In this document: positions 1 to 9,464 of the stretch, piece after piece
How positions within the stretch are numbered: position 1 is the stretch's first letter
Layout: each line of letters begins with the position of its first letter
Assembly (NCBI GenBank): GCA_024401925.1
Contig: JAKSKD010000015.1
Location: 1-39,006, forward strand
Direction of reading: 5' to 3'
DNA: 39,006 bases
DNA from: Bacteroidales bacterium
Lineage (GTDB): Bacteria; Bacteroidota; Bacteroidia; Bacteroidales; UBA932
Notes under the pieces: model-generated
The model's database searches: none
Told to the model about the DNA's origin: nothing
What the model saw: only the letters and a program-made list of their open reading frames with translations
Translations under genes and position numbers: made by a program

Positions 1-53
1 CCACGACCTCGAGATTACAAATCACGCGCTCTAGCCAACTGAGCTACATCGGC
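1..53 (-). tRNA. tRNA-Thr (anticodon TGT), 5' part, cut by window edge
   Basis: Read on the minus strand, the 5' acceptor strand GCCGATG begins at position 53. It is followed by a D arm (GCTC, AGTTGGCTA, GAGC) and an anticodon loop TTTGTAA whose central triplet TGT decodes Thr ACA. The sequence leaves the window in the T arm, so the 3' acceptor strand and CCA are not visible. The anticodon stem appears to hold one T-T mismatch. The gene lies downstream of dxs on the same strand. Confidence 0.9.
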
Positions 54-123
54 AATATGTCAAAGCCCTTTTTTACTAAAGGACTGCAAAGATATGCATT
101 AATTCTAACAATGCAAATAATTT

Positions 124-2004
124 TTATTCTTTTTGAGAAAGATTTTGCAGCAGTTTCGTCAGACTGTCAGTATCCAGCCCGCAATCAGCCTGCTGCTGCT
201 TCTGGGAGGCATGTGCGATGAATTTATCCGGAATTCCCACACCCTTGATGCGGCCGTCAAATTCTTTCTCGCCAAGATATTCACATACTGCGCTGAACAG
301 TCCGCCTTTGAGTGTGCCGTCTTCTACAGTGACAATTTTCCTGAATTCTTTAGCTATCGTGTCCAGTGTCTCAGTGTCAATAGGTTTCAACTGGCGCATA
401 TCATAGACGGCAACTGAGCCGCATCCGAGTCCCTTCATCCTATCAGAAGCCTCGACGGCCCTGTTGACTGCCGGACCGATTCCGAGTACGGCAATATCCT
501 GCCCTTCTGCAAGTTTCTCGGCGCCATAAGGCTTTCCTGTAATGGGCTCGAAAGACCTCCATCCGGTTCCTTCTCCGCGCCCGCGCGGGTACCTTATTAT
601 AATAGGCCCGTCTTCCTGTTCTAATGCTGCATACATTGCATTCTTTAGCTCGACCTCATTTCTTGGAACGATTATCCTGATTTCCGGAATGCTGCGGTAG
701 GCGGCAAGGTCGAAAGCCCCCTGGTGGGTGGCTCCGTCTTCTCCGACAAGCCCCGCCCTGTCAAAGCACAGGACAACCGGAAGTTTCTGGAGGGCAACAT
801 CGTGAATGATCTGGTCGTATGCTCTCTGTGAAAATGCAGAATACAAGTTGCAGAAAGGTCTCATACCACCAACTGCCAGACCTGCGGCAAAAGTCACGGC
901 GTGTTCTTCTTCTATGCCTACATCGAAGAAACGCTCCGGCATTTCTTTGGCGAGCAGGCTCATCCCGCATCCGCTTGCCATTGCTGGTGTTATCCCGACA
1001 ACACGGGAATCTTTCCTTGCGAGTTCAAGCAAGACTTCTCCGAACACATCCTGATAGCGATCGACTTCGTAATTCTGCTTGATGCGTTCGCCCGTTTCAG
1101 GGTTGAATCTTCCCGGAGCATGCCAAGTGGTCGGGTCAGCCTCTGCCGGGGCATATCCCTTGCCTTTCCTGGTGATGCAGTGCAATACCCTCGGACCGTT
1201 CATTTTCCGGAGTTTCTCAAGGGTTTCGGTAAGCTGGACGATATTGTTGCCGTCTACAGGACCGAAATATCTGAATCCGAGCGACTCAAACAAGTCTCCT
1301 CCACTTCTTTTTACAAGCCAGGATTTGAATGACCTTGACCACCTTTGGAAGAATGAGCGTGCAGATGTCTCTCCCATCGAATTCCATACTTTTTCCTTCA
1401 TTCTGTTGAAGGCCGGGTTGGTGGTCATCCTCAGGAGATGGTTGTGGAGCCCACCGATATTTCCGTCAATCGACTGGTTGTTGTCATTGAGGATGATCAG
1501 CAGGTCGGATTTGCTGGCACCCGCATTGTTGATTCCTTCGAAGGCGAGACCGCCTGTGAGCGCACCGTCTCCGATGACTGCAACGACTTTTTCATTCCTC
1601 CCCTGCATCCTCACAGCCTCTGCAATGCCAAAGGCCGCGGAAATGGAGGTGGAAGAATGCCCGACTCCAAAGCAGTCATAAGGGCTTTCCTGCCTTTTCG
1701 GAAAACCGCTCAGACCGCCCTTGGTGCGTATGTCCGTGAAGGCTTCGCGCCTTCCAGTAAGAATCTTGTGGGCATATGCCTGGTGGCCTACGTCGAAGAC
1801 AATCTTGTCTTCCGGCGTGTCGTAAACATAATGGAGCGCTGTGATTATTTCTACAGCCCCGAGGCTGGATGCAAGATGCCCGGGATTGCGGGAACAGCAC
1901 TGTACCATATAGTCCCGGATCTCGGCGCAGAGTCTTTTCAGTTCATCCTTACTGAACCCTTTTATATCGGCAGGTGAATTTACCTTGTCAAGCAAGTCAT
2001 ACAT
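124..2004 (-). CDS. dxs: 1-deoxy-D-xylulose-5-phosphate synthase
   Basis: This thiamine-diphosphate enzyme condenses pyruvate with glyceraldehyde 3-phosphate to DXP, the first step of the MEP isoprenoid pathway and a source of thiamine and pyridoxal precursors. It acts in the cytoplasm. The protein is 626 residues, the usual family length. Visible motifs are VGHQ at 72-75, the ThDP/Mg motif GDGALTGG (145-152) with NDN (173-175), and the catalytic-Glu segment GIEEEHA near 363-369. The pyrimidine and transketolase C-terminal domains follow. The open frame extends 20 codons further upstream, but the family N-terminus begins at MYDLLDKV, so the ATG at 2004 is chosen. It is transcribed away from the MFS genes across a 67-bp gap holding a 9-bp dyad. 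It ends about 70 bp before the tRNA-Thr gene. Confidence 0.96.
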   Translation of the reverse strand: MYDLLDKVNSPADIKGFSKDELKRLCAEIRDYMVQCCSRNPGHLASSLGAVEIITALHYVYDTPEDKIVFDVGHQAYAHKILTGRREAFTDIRTKGGLSGFPKRQESPYDCFGVGHSSTSISAAFGIAEAVRMQGRNEKVVAVIGDGALTGGLAFEGINNAGASKSDLLIILNDNNQSIDGNIGGLHNHLLRMTTNPAFNRMKEKVWNSMGETSARSFFQRWSRSFKSWLVKRSGGDLFESLGFRYFGPVDGNNIVQLTETLEKLRKMNGPRVLHCITRKGKGYAPAEADPTTWHAPGRFNPETGERIKQNYEVDRYQDVFGEVLLELARKDSRVVGITPAMASGCGMSLLAKEMPERFFDVGIEEEHAVTFAAGLAVGGMRPFCNLYSAFSQRAYDQIIHDVALQKLPVVLCFDRAGLVGEDGATHQGAFDLAAYRSIPEIRIIVPRNEVELKNAMYAALEQEDGPIIIRYPRGRGEGTGWRSFEPITGKPYGAEKLAEGQDIAVLGIGPAVNRAVEASDRMKGLGCGSVAVYDMRQLKPIDTETLDTIAKEFRKIVTVEDGTLKGGLFSAVCEYLGEKEFDGRIKGVGIPDKFIAHASQKQQQADCGLDTDSLTKLLQNLSQKE

Positions 2005-2010
2005 AGGTCG

Positions 2011-2038
2011 CGAAGTTACGATTATTTTTGTAACTTCG
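2011..2038. promoter_or_regulatory. Inverted repeat in the dxs / MFS divergent promoter region
   Basis: A perfect 9-bp inverted repeat, CGAAGTTAC and GTAACTTCG, is separated by 10 bp in the 67-bp gap between the divergent starts. Inside it on the plus strand is TATTTTTG (2023-2030), a match to the Bacteroidetes -7 box TAnnTTTG. Each arm also carries TAACTTCG, a one-mismatch -7 box, facing outward on its own strand. No well-spaced -33 box is obvious for either direction. It could be a dimeric regulator site shared by both genes, or simply two facing promoters. The role is inferred. Confidence 0.4.
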
Positions 2039-2071
2039 TAGGTCAAAATGTAATTATAAATCAAAGAAATA

Positions 2072-3493
2072 ATGGCAGAAAAAGTACAGAAATTATTGAA
2101 TGACTACCCTGCAGCCAGATGGGCTGCGCTCATTCTTATTGCGCTGATGATGTTCTTCGGCTACATGTTCGTGGACGTGATGTCTCCTCTCCAGTCCCTG
2201 GTGGAGCAGCAGAGGGGATGGACACCTGACGTTTTCGGAACGTATGCATCTTCCGAGTACATCCTGAATGTTTTCGGTTTCCTTATCATTGCCGGTGTTA
2301 TCCTCGACAAGATGGGAGTGCGTTTTACGGGTGTCCTTTCGGCATCGATGATGTTCGTTGGGGCTACTATCAAGTTTATCGGAATCAGCGAGTGGTTTCA
2401 GGGTACGGCTGTGTGTGAGTGGCTCGGAAGCTGGTGGACGGCTCTTCCTGGAAGCGCGAAGATGGCTTCTCTCGGATTCATGATCTTCGGATGCGGCTGC
2501 GAAATGGCAGGCACAACGGTTTCCAAAGCTATCGCAAAGTGGTTCAAGGGCAAGGAAATGGCTCTTGCTATGGGCATCGAGATGGCAATCGCCCGTGTCG
2601 GTGTATTCGCCATTTTCTCAATCAGTCCGCTGATTGCAAACAAACTCGGATCGGTGCAGGCTCCTGTGGGATTCTGTACAGTGCTTCTCCTTATCGGTCT
2701 CATCAACTTCATTGTATTCACATTCATGGACAAGAAGTTCGACGGACAGCTTGTCGAGGCCGGGCTGAAATCCGAAGAACCTTCTGCTGAAGATGAATTC
2801 CACATCAAAGACCTCGGAAAGATTTTCAGTTCACTGAATTTCTGGGTGGTAGCCCTTCTGTGTGTGTTGTATTATTCAGCAATCTTCCCATTCCAGAGAT
2901 ATGGTGCCAATATGCTACAGTGCAATCTTGACGGCATTCCTGCTGCGACGGCGGCCAATATCTTCCGCTGGTTCCCTATCGGAGCCGCTGCAATCACGCC
3001 GTTCCTCGGAAGTTATCTGGACCACAAGGGTAAAGGCGCCACGATGCTTATCTGGGGTGCACTTCTGCTGATTGTCTGCCACCTCGTATTCGCTTTCGCA
3101 CTTCCTGCGACAGGCAGCAGACTCCTGGCTTATGTAACTATTGTTGTCCTAGGCATCAGTTTCTCCCTTGTTCCGGCTGCTCTCTGGCCTTCAGTTCCTA
3201 AGATCATTGATGAGAAGATTCTCGGTTCTGCATACTGTCTGATTTTCTGGGTCCAGAATATCGGCCTCTGCCTCGTTCCTTCACTCATCGGATCAGTGCT
3301 TGCTTCAACCAATGCCAACAACCCTGCAGTGATTGAAGCAAAGGCTGCCGGCGCGGAGTTCATACCTTATAATTATACCATTCCGCTTATCATTTTTGCT
3401 GGATTCGGTGTGCTTGCTTTCATAATCGCCCTATATCTCAAGGCACTTGACAAGAAGCGCGGACTCGGTCTCGAAGAACCTAATATCAAGTAA
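2072..3493 (+). CDS. Major facilitator superfamily transporter (first of a tandem pair)
   Basis: A 473-residue inner-membrane protein with about 12 hydrophobic segments, usual for MFS carriers. The signature-like loop GVILDKMGVRFTG follows the second membrane segment, and a charged central loop (about residues 225-250) separates the two six-helix halves. The half-way segment with IAKWFKGKEMALAMG is shared almost word for word with the next gene, so the two are paralogues. The stop codon abuts the start of the second copy, which points to co-transcription. aroK follows the second copy. Substrate cannot be told from sequence; the carrier could move a small metabolite by uniport or proton-coupled transport. 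Confidence 0.85.
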   Translation: MAEKVQKLLNDYPAARWAALILIALMMFFGYMFVDVMSPLQSLVEQQRGWTPDVFGTYASSEYILNVFGFLIIAGVILDKMGVRFTGVLSASMMFVGATIKFIGISEWFQGTAVCEWLGSWWTALPGSAKMASLGFMIFGCGCEMAGTTVSKAIAKWFKGKEMALAMGIEMAIARVGVFAIFSISPLIANKLGSVQAPVGFCTVLLLIGLINFIVFTFMDKKFDGQLVEAGLKSEEPSAEDEFHIKDLGKIFSSLNFWVVALLCVLYYSAIFPFQRYGANMLQCNLDGIPAATAANIFRWFPIGAAAITPFLGSYLDHKGKGATMLIWGALLLIVCHLVFAFALPATGSRLLAYVTIVVLGISFSLVPAALWPSVPKIIDEKILGSAYCLIFWVQNIGLCLVPSLIGSVLASTNANNPAVIEAKAAGAEFIPYNYTIPLIIFAGFGVLAFIIALYLKALDKKRGLGLEEPNIK

Positions 3494-4834
3494 ATGAAAG
3501 AGCTTAAAATTAATTCAAAAGTCTGCTGGCTGGCGCTTGCTTGTCTTGTGGTGCCGATGTTCGCATCGTACTTCTTCGACGACATGTTTTCCACGCTCTC
3601 ACAGCTCTTCAAGAATCCGGAGCTGCTGGAACTTGGATGGGACAGCGCTGACTACGGCTTCTATGCCGGCGGATATTCATTCCTCTGCGTGTTCGGGGGA
3701 TTGGTGATATGCGGAATTCTGCTCGATATATTTGGTGTCAGGCTCATCGGATCCGTCTTTGTCGCTCTGATGGCACTCGGCGCAGGAACAGTGTTCGTGG
3801 CAATCCGTTCCGGACTTGACCCGAAGGTGTCTTTGGCAATCGCATATGTCGGATGTATGCTCTTCGGCCTTGGTAGTGAGATTGCCGGGGTGGCCGTCAC
3901 CCGTTCCATAGCGAAGTGGTTTAAAGGAAGGAACGTGGCTCTTGCTATGGGACTGCAGCTTGCAATCGCGCGCTTAGGTACTGCGACGGCGTTTGTCCTG
4001 TCTCCGATTCTGGTTGCCCAGAAGGCACCGGGGGAGATATATACTCTTGCTGAGACTTCCAAGCCTGCTCTTTTCGGACTTTGCCTGATATTCATCGGAG
4101 TGATACTGTGGGCAATTTTCGTAGCTATGGACGCAAGGTTTGACAAGGCTGCTGGAATTGCCGTGAAAAGAGGTGAAGTCAAGGAAGAAGATAAATTCAA
4201 GCTCTCGGACATTGTGAAGCTGCTTACGAATCCGCGCTTCATAATGATATCCCTGCTTTGTGTATTCTTCTACTGCTGCATAGTCTCATTCAAGAAATTC
4301 GGTACGGCGATAGTAATCCCTCGCTTCGATATGGATGTGGACAGCGCGAAATGGATGATTACGATGATTCCTTTCTTTACGGTAATCTTCACTCCGCTTT
4401 TCGGTGCTCTGGTAGATAAAAAGGGAAAGGGCACGCTTTGGATGATAGTGGGAGCCGTACTTGTGTTGACCGCACATCTTGTACTTGCATTCGCTCCACA
4501 GGGTGAGGCATTCTGGGGCTATGCCGGAATAGCAGTTCTTGGAGTCGGATATTCGCTCGTGCCTTCGGCTATGTGGCCTTCTGTGCCGAAGATTGTCCCT
4601 GAACGCAACCTTGGGACGGCATATTCCCTGATATACTGGATACAGAATATGGGAATGCTGCTGGTTCCGGTGTTTGTCGGAAGGATTTTCAAGACTGGCG
4701 CTCCGGAAGCTCCGGTGAGGGCGGAATTTATTTTTGTCGGGCTTGGCATTGTGGCCGTCTGCATCGCGTTGTTGCTTAAAAATGCATCACACAAGCATCC
4801 GGAACTTGAACTGGATGCTCCTAACAAGAAATGA
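3494..4834 (+). CDS. Major facilitator superfamily transporter (second of a tandem pair)
   Basis: A 446-residue MFS protein with about 12 membrane segments. It starts at the base after the TAA of the first transporter. Shared blocks with its neighbour include the IAKWFKGRNVALAMGLQLAIAR region and a C-terminal VPSAMWPSVPKI block that corresponds to VPAALWPSVPKI in copy one. The overall divergence suggests an old duplication, so the pair may act as a heteromer or carry related substrates. The last bases overlap aroK in an ATGA arrangement, typical of translational coupling. No substrate is assigned. Confidence 0.85.
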   Translation: MKELKINSKVCWLALACLVVPMFASYFFDDMFSTLSQLFKNPELLELGWDSADYGFYAGGYSFLCVFGGLVICGILLDIFGVRLIGSVFVALMALGAGTVFVAIRSGLDPKVSLAIAYVGCMLFGLGSEIAGVAVTRSIAKWFKGRNVALAMGLQLAIARLGTATAFVLSPILVAQKAPGEIYTLAETSKPALFGLCLIFIGVILWAIFVAMDARFDKAAGIAVKRGEVKEEDKFKLSDIVKLLTNPRFIMISLLCVFFYCCIVSFKKFGTAIVIPRFDMDVDSAKWMITMIPFFTVIFTPLFGALVDKKGKGTLWMIVGAVLVLTAHLVLAFAPQGEAFWGYAGIAVLGVGYSLVPSAMWPSVPKIVPERNLGTAYSLIYWIQNMGMLLVPVFVGRIFKTGAPEAPVRAEFIFVGLGIVAVCIALLLKNASHKHPELELDAPNKK

Positions 4835-5358
4835 TAATTACGCTGACAGGATTTATGGGATGCGGAAAGACATCCACAGGCAGGGCGCTCGGCGCCCTGC
4901 TTTCGTGGGGTGTCATAGACTTGGATGCGGCTGTTGAAAGCAGGGCAGCAAAGACAGTCGCCGAAATATTCGTTCAGGAAGGTGAGGGCGGCTTCCGGGC
5001 TCTTGAAAAAGAAGTGCTTGCCGAAGTCCTTTCCCGAAAGGATGATAATCTGGTCCTCTCCCTTGGCGGCGGGACAATCAAGGACAGGGACAATCTGGCC
5101 CTTGTGAAAAGAAGCAGCAAATGTATCTATTTGCGTGCTCCGGCTTCCAGCCTTGCAGAATGGCTGTCCGAGGATATGGCTGAGAAATCCCGTCCTCTGC
5201 TCAGCCGTGGCGCTGGTGTAAGTCTTGAGTCACATATCGCTTCAATGCTTAAGGAACGCGAGCCGTACTATCTTGCGGCCGCAGATGGAATTGTAGATGT
5301 GGATGGGCTGGACTATGACGAAACTGCCCTGAGGATAAGGAAAATGCTTTCTATATGA
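4831..5358 (+). CDS. aroK: Shikimate kinase
   Basis: Phosphorylates shikimate at the 3-hydroxyl with ATP in the aromatic amino acid pathway. The protein has 175 residues, the usual size. A P-loop GFMGCGKTSTG lies at about residues 7-17, the shikimate-binding DLDAAVE follows at about 31-37, and LSLGGGTI corresponds to the conserved GGG segment near residue 80. The ATG overlaps the stop of the upstream MFS gene (ATGA). The 3' end overlaps the convergent recJ stop by 8 bp, leaving no room for a terminator between them. The other shikimate-pathway gene here, aroE, is about 4 kb away in the lysS run. Confidence 0.94.
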   Translation: MIITLTGFMGCGKTSTGRALGALLSWGVIDLDAAVESRAAKTVAEIFVQEGEGGFRALEKEVLAEVLSRKDDNLVLSLGGGTIKDRDNLALVKRSSKCIYLRAPASSLAEWLSEDMAEKSRPLLSRGAGVSLESHIASMLKEREPYYLAAADGIVDVDGLDYDETALRIRKMLSI

Positions 5359-7084
5359 CATCCTCGCGCTCCCGCAAGTCCTTGACGCGGAGCTGGATTG
5401 TGGAGTTTCCACGGTAATAATTCTCAACTACCGAGTAGCATACATCGAAAGGATTGCCACCTTTTATGTAGTCAAAGAAGGAAGCCTTGTTGAAAGCTAT
5501 TGCCGGAATCTGGTGATAAGGGTATGATTCCTGAATCAGGTCCAGCTTTAGATGCACTCCCCCTGCACCGACTTTTCTTCCGTTACCGTCATCATAGACA
5601 TCCTCGGTCACGAAGATAGGGTTGTTGTTGCCAGGGCCGAACGGCTGGAACTGTTTCAGGAGGCGGAAGAATTTAGGCGTAATCTGGGAGAAATCCAGTT
5701 TCGAATCTATCTCAATGATCGGTGTAATCATCTCCTTTGTAATCTTGCCGGCCGTGAAGGAATCGATCCTGTGGCTGAATTCCTTAAGATTCTCCTCCTT
5801 CATCGTCAGACCTGCGGCATAGACGTGTCCGCCGAAGTTCTCAAGGAGATCAGCGCAATGCTCGATTGCCTCATAGAGGTCGAATCCGGTCACACATCTC
5901 GCTGAACCGGTTACGAATCCGTTTGATTTGGTGAGTACGACGGTCGGCTTGTAGAACGCCTCCACGAGACGGGAAGCAACGATTCCGACGACACCCTTGT
6001 TCCACGAAGGGTTATAGACTACAATGGTGTTTTCGAAAGCGAGGCACTGTCCGTTCTGGACCATCTCCAAAGCTTCCTGGGTTATCTCCCTGTCTATGTT
6101 TTTCCTTTCGGTATTGTTCTCGTTTATTTTCTCTCCGATTTTGGTCGCGGTCTTTGAATCCGTAGCCGTAAGAAGCTCGACAGCAAGACTGCCTGTTTCC
6201 ATTCGTCCGGCCGCATTGATGCGCGGACCGATTTTGAAGACGATGTCGTCGATGGTAAGATGACCCGGTTCGAGCATAGAGAGATTGATCATTGCAAGAA
6301 GCCCTTCCCTCGGATGTTCGTTCAATTGCTTCAGACCATAATGCGCAAGAATCCTGTTTTCTCCAACCATTGTGACAAGATCGGAAGCAATGCTGACTAC
6401 GAGCAGGTCCAGAAGCGGGATGAGGGTCTCGAAGTCGATTCCGTACGTTTGAGAGTATGCCTGAACCAGTTTGAATCCTACACCGCATCCGCTGAGGTCA
6501 TCGAACGGATATTCGCAGTCTTCGCGTTTCGGGTCGAGGACGGCGATTGCCGGCGGGATGGATTCGTCGGGAAGATGATGGTCGCATATGATGACGTCAA
6601 CGCCCTTGCTCTTTGCATAGGCGGTCTTGTCAATTGCCTTGATGCCGCAATCCAGAGTGATGATGAGGGAATAGCCGTTGGACACGGCCCAATCGATTCC
6701 TTTGATGGAAAGCCCGTATCCTTCATCGTAGCGGTCAGGGATGTAGAATTCCACCTTGTCGGAAAAGCGCTTGATGAATGAATAGACAAGCGATACGGCT
6801 GTCGTCCCGTCCACATCATAGTCTCCGTACACCAGGATACGCTCTCCTGTAACAATGGCTTCGTGTAATCTTTCCACAGCCTTGTCCATATCCTTCATAA
6901 GGAATGGGTCGTGGAGGTCTTCGAGTGTAGGACGGAAGAATGCCCGGGCCTGTTCAAAGGTCTCGACGCCTCTCTTGACGAGAAGCTCGGCGAGCACTCT
7001 ATCTATGCCCAGCTCCGCAGCGAGACGGCCGACTTTTTCGGGGTCAGCCTGCTCTTTCAGAATCCATTTGCACTCAATAGCCAT
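5351..7084 (-). CDS. recJ: Single-stranded-DNA-specific exonuclease RecJ
   Basis: A 5'-to-3' ssDNA exonuclease of the DHH phosphoesterase family, used in recombination and mismatch repair. It has 577 residues. The DHH motif I DYDVDGTTA lies near residues 84-92, the DHH box as CDHHLP near 168-173, and a DHHA1 domain with GGHVYAAGLT around 425. The C-terminal part fits the OB-like RecJ domain. An in-frame GTG lies two codons upstream (7090), but the ATG at 7084 gives the family start MAIECKW and is preferred. It diverges from lysS with overlapping promoter boxes. Confidence 0.95.
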   Translation of the reverse strand: MAIECKWILKEQADPEKVGRLAAELGIDRVLAELLVKRGVETFEQARAFFRPTLEDLHDPFLMKDMDKAVERLHEAIVTGERILVYGDYDVDGTTAVSLVYSFIKRFSDKVEFYIPDRYDEGYGLSIKGIDWAVSNGYSLIITLDCGIKAIDKTAYAKSKGVDVIICDHHLPDESIPPAIAVLDPKREDCEYPFDDLSGCGVGFKLVQAYSQTYGIDFETLIPLLDLLVVSIASDLVTMVGENRILAHYGLKQLNEHPREGLLAMINLSMLEPGHLTIDDIVFKIGPRINAAGRMETGSLAVELLTATDSKTATKIGEKINENNTERKNIDREITQEALEMVQNGQCLAFENTIVVYNPSWNKGVVGIVASRLVEAFYKPTVVLTKSNGFVTGSARCVTGFDLYEAIEHCADLLENFGGHVYAAGLTMKEENLKEFSHRIDSFTAGKITKEMITPIIEIDSKLDFSQITPKFFRLLKQFQPFGPGNNNPIFVTEDVYDDGNGRKVGAGGVHLKLDLIQESYPYHQIPAIAFNKASFFDYIKGGNPFDVCYSVVENYYRGNSTIQLRVKDLREREDVI

Positions 7085-7091
7085 AATCACA

Positions 7092-7122
7092 CAAAGTTAG
7101 TGATTAAGTTTCAAAAATCGAA
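7092..7122 (-). promoter_or_regulatory. Probable recJ promoter (very short leader)
   Basis: On the minus strand TAACTTTG (7099-7092) matches TAnnTTTG exactly. A TTCG box lies 19 bp upstream (7122-7119), close to the -33 TTTG. The G of the -7 box is only 8 bases from the preferred ATG at 7084, so the transcript would have almost no leader. The site overlaps the lysS promoter on the other strand. Confidence 0.5.
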
Positions 7123-7140
7123 TTTATTGTAGTACTTTTG
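7109..7140 (+). promoter_or_regulatory. Probable lysS promoter
   Basis: TACTTTTG (7133-7140) matches TAnnTTTG. TTTC (7109-7112) sits 20 bp upstream where TTTG is expected. The start point would fall near 7147, giving a leader of about 20 nt to the ATG at 7166. It would drive lysS and the close-packed genes after it. Confidence 0.55.
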
Positions 7141-7165
7141 TTAGATTTTGATAAAATGTGATTTT

Positions 7166-8698
7166 ATGAACAATATTGAATTCAGTGAGCAGGAACTCCA
7201 GAGAAGGGAGTCGTTGAAGCAGATCAGGGAACTTGGGATAGAGCCGTATCCGGCTCCGTTGTATCCGGTGAACATTTCCACGAAGCAGATAGCCGAGCAG
7301 TATGATCCCGAGAAACAGAACCTTCAGGACGTATGCATCGCCGGCAGAATCATGTCCCGCCGTATTATGGGTGCAGCTTCCTTCATGGAACTCCAGGACG
7401 AATCCGGAAGAATCCAGGTGTATGTCAAAAGGGATGAAATCTGTCCTGGTGAAGACAAGACAATGTACAACACTGTATTCAAGAAACTTCTCGATATCGG
7501 TGACATCATCGGTATCAAGGGCTTTGCGTTCATCACCCAGACAGGCCAGCTGAGCATACACGCAAAAGAACTCACTTTGCTCAGCAAGTCGCTCAGAGTC
7601 CTTCCTATCGTAAAGGAAGCGGACGGAATCGTTCACGATGCATTCACCGACCCGGAACTCCGTTACCGTCAGAGATATGTGGACCTGATTGTAAATCCTC
7701 AGGTCAAGGACACCTTCATCAAGAGGGCGAAGATTATCGCAACGATGCGACAGTATTTCAACGAGGCAGGATGCCTCGAGGTGGAGACTCCGATTCTTCA
7801 GAGCATCCCTGGAGGCGCGACAGCACGTCCTTTCATTACCCATCATAATGCTTTGGATATTCCGCTCTATCTGAGAATTGCAAATGAACTCTATCTGAAG
7901 AGGCTGATTGTAGGAGGATATAACGGAGTTTATGAGTTTGCAAAGGATTTCCGCAATGAGGGCATGGACAAGACCCACAATCCGGAGTTCACCTGTATGG
8001 AGATATATGTCGCATACAAGGATTACAACTGGATGATGGGTTTCGTGGAGAAGATGCTTGAGAAGATTTCCTTGGAGGTCAATGGGACAACCGAACTCAC
8101 GATAGGCGAACATAAGGTCAACTTCAAGCCGCCGTACAGAAGACTTCCTATCCTTGACGCAATAAAAGAATATGCCGGTGTGGATGTTTCTGGAATGGAC
8201 GAGGCCCAGCTCCGCGAGACTTGCAAGAAACTCAATGTAGAGGTCGAGCCTTCTATGGGCAAGGGTAAGCTTATCGATGCTATTTTCGGGGAATATGCCG
8301 AAGACAAGCTTATCGACCCTACCTTCATAATCGACTATCCTGTGGAGATGTCTCCTCTGACAAAGCGTCATCGCAGTAACCCTGAGCTGACCGAAAGATT
8401 CGAACTCTTCGTGTGCGGAAAGGAACTTGCGAATGCATATTCAGAACTCAATGACCCGATCGACCAGTTCGAGCGTTTCCAGGAGCAGGCCCGCCTCAAG
8501 AGTAATGGAGACGATGAGGCTATGTTCATCGATATGGACTTTGTACGCGCTCTCGAATACGGAATGCCTCCGACCTCGGGACTTGGAATGGGAATCGACC
8601 GTCTTACAATGTTCATGACGGGACAGATGAACATCCAGGATGTTCTGTTCTTCCCTCAGATGAAGCCAGAGAAGGCGCTCAAGAAAGATGAGGATTGA
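7166..8698 (+). CDS. lysS: Lysyl-tRNA synthetase (class II)
   Basis: Charges tRNA-Lys with lysine. The 510-residue protein has an N-terminal OB-fold anticodon-binding domain (about residues 50-160, with [20 protein letters not shown]). A class II catalytic core follows: motif 2 around [20 protein letters not shown], and motif 3 [12 protein letters not shown] near the C-terminus. The open frame extends six codons upstream to a TTG, but [11 protein letters not shown] from the ATG at 7166 fits the family and lies close behind a consensus promoter. The stop overlaps the start of the SpoU gene by 11 bp. Confidence 0.96.
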   Translation: MNNIEFSEQELQRRESLKQIRELGIEPYPAPLYPVNISTKQIAEQYDPEKQNLQDVCIAGRIMSRRIMGAASFMELQDESGRIQVYVKRDEICPGEDKTMYNTVFKKLLDIGDIIGIKGFAFITQTGQLSIHAKELTLLSKSLRVLPIVKEADGIVHDAFTDPELRYRQRYVDLIVNPQVKDTFIKRAKIIATMRQYFNEAGCLEVETPILQSIPGGATARPFITHHNALDIPLYLRIANELYLKRLIVGGYNGVYEFAKDFRNEGMDKTHNPEFTCMEIYVAYKDYNWMMGFVEKMLEKISLEVNGTTELTIGEHKVNFKPPYRRLPILDAIKEYAGVDVSGMDEAQLRETCKKLNVEVEPSMGKGKLIDAIFGEYAEDKLIDPTFIIDYPVEMSPLTKRHRSNPELTERFELFVCGKELANAYSELNDPIDQFERFQEQARLKSNGDDEAMFIDMDFVRALEYGMPPTSGLGMGIDRLTMFMTGQMNIQDVLFFPQMKPEKALKKDED

Positions 8699-9464
8699 GT
8701 TTGTTTCTTCTCCGAAAAATCCTAAGATAAAGGATCTGGTCTCGCTGCAGGAGAAATCCTCGATGCGGCGTGAAACGGGTCTTTTTGTTGTTGAGGGAAG
8801 AAGGGAAATAGAGCACGCTCTGGAATCGGGATATAAGATCGATACCCTTTTTTACTGTCCGGAACTGGGCGGGATCCAGCATCCGGCAGACAAGTTGATT
8901 GAAGTCCCGGCTGCCGTCTATGAAAAGATTGCATACCGCGGGACTACGGAGGGTGAGATAGCGGAATTCAGGGAGAAGATTGTCGGTCTGAAGGATATCG
9001 TTCTAGGAAAGAATCCTCTGGTGGTTGTACTTGAAAGTGTGGAAAAACCGGGCAACCTCGGCGCGGTGCTCAGGAGCGCTGATGCGGCTGGAGCTGATGC
9101 CGTCATCGTCTGCGACCCGCTTACTGACCTGTACAATCCCAATCTCATACGCGCGAGTCTCGGTGCGGTATTCACCGGACAGGTCGTCTCCACTACTTCT
9201 GAAGAGGCAGTCAAGTGGCTGAAGAATAAAAAGATACAAATACTTACCGCCCAGCTTCAGGACAGCGAGTGGTATTATGATACAGATATGAAGCGCGGGA
9301 CTGCACTTGTGATCGGTACCGAATCGACCGGACTCACCGACATTTGGAGAAACGCGGCCGATGCCCATATCAAGATTCCTATGCTTGGATCGCTTGACAG
9401 CCTCAATGCCTCTGTGAGCGCTGCGATTCTTTTATTTGAGGCTGTAAGACAGAGAAATGCCTAA
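8688..9464 (+). CDS. SpoU/TrmH-family RNA 2'-O-methyltransferase
   Basis: A 258-residue SPOUT methyltransferase that would transfer a methyl group from SAM to a ribose 2'-OH in rRNA or tRNA. An N-terminal substrate-binding region (about 1-100, beginning with [19 protein letters not shown]) precedes the SpoU domain. That domain has motif 1 around [19 protein letters not shown], motif 2 [10 protein letters not shown] and motif 3 [18 protein letters not shown], which form the trefoil-knot SAM site. The layout resembles RlmB-type 23S enzymes, but the exact nucleotide is not knowable here. It overlaps lysS by 11 bp and aroE by 8 bp, so the three are probably coupled. Confidence 0.88.
   Translation: MRIEFVSSPKNPKIKDLVSLQEKSSMRRETGLFVVEGRREIEHALESGYKIDTLFYCPELGGIQHPADKLIEVPAAVYEKIAYRGTTEGEIAEFREKIVGLKDIVLGKNPLVVVLESVEKPGNLGAVLRSADAAGADAVIVCDPLTDLYNPNLIRASLGAVFTGQVVSTTSEEAVKWLKNKKIQILTAQLQDSEWYYDTDMKRGTALVIGTESTGLTDIWRNAADAHIKIPMLGSLDSLNASVSAAILLFEAVRQRNA

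Noticed and set aside
7124-8371. Long open frame (about 415 codons) on the minus strand inside lysS
   Set aside because: It is the antisense of a complete class II lysyl-tRNA synthetase with all its motifs, and has no domain of its own.
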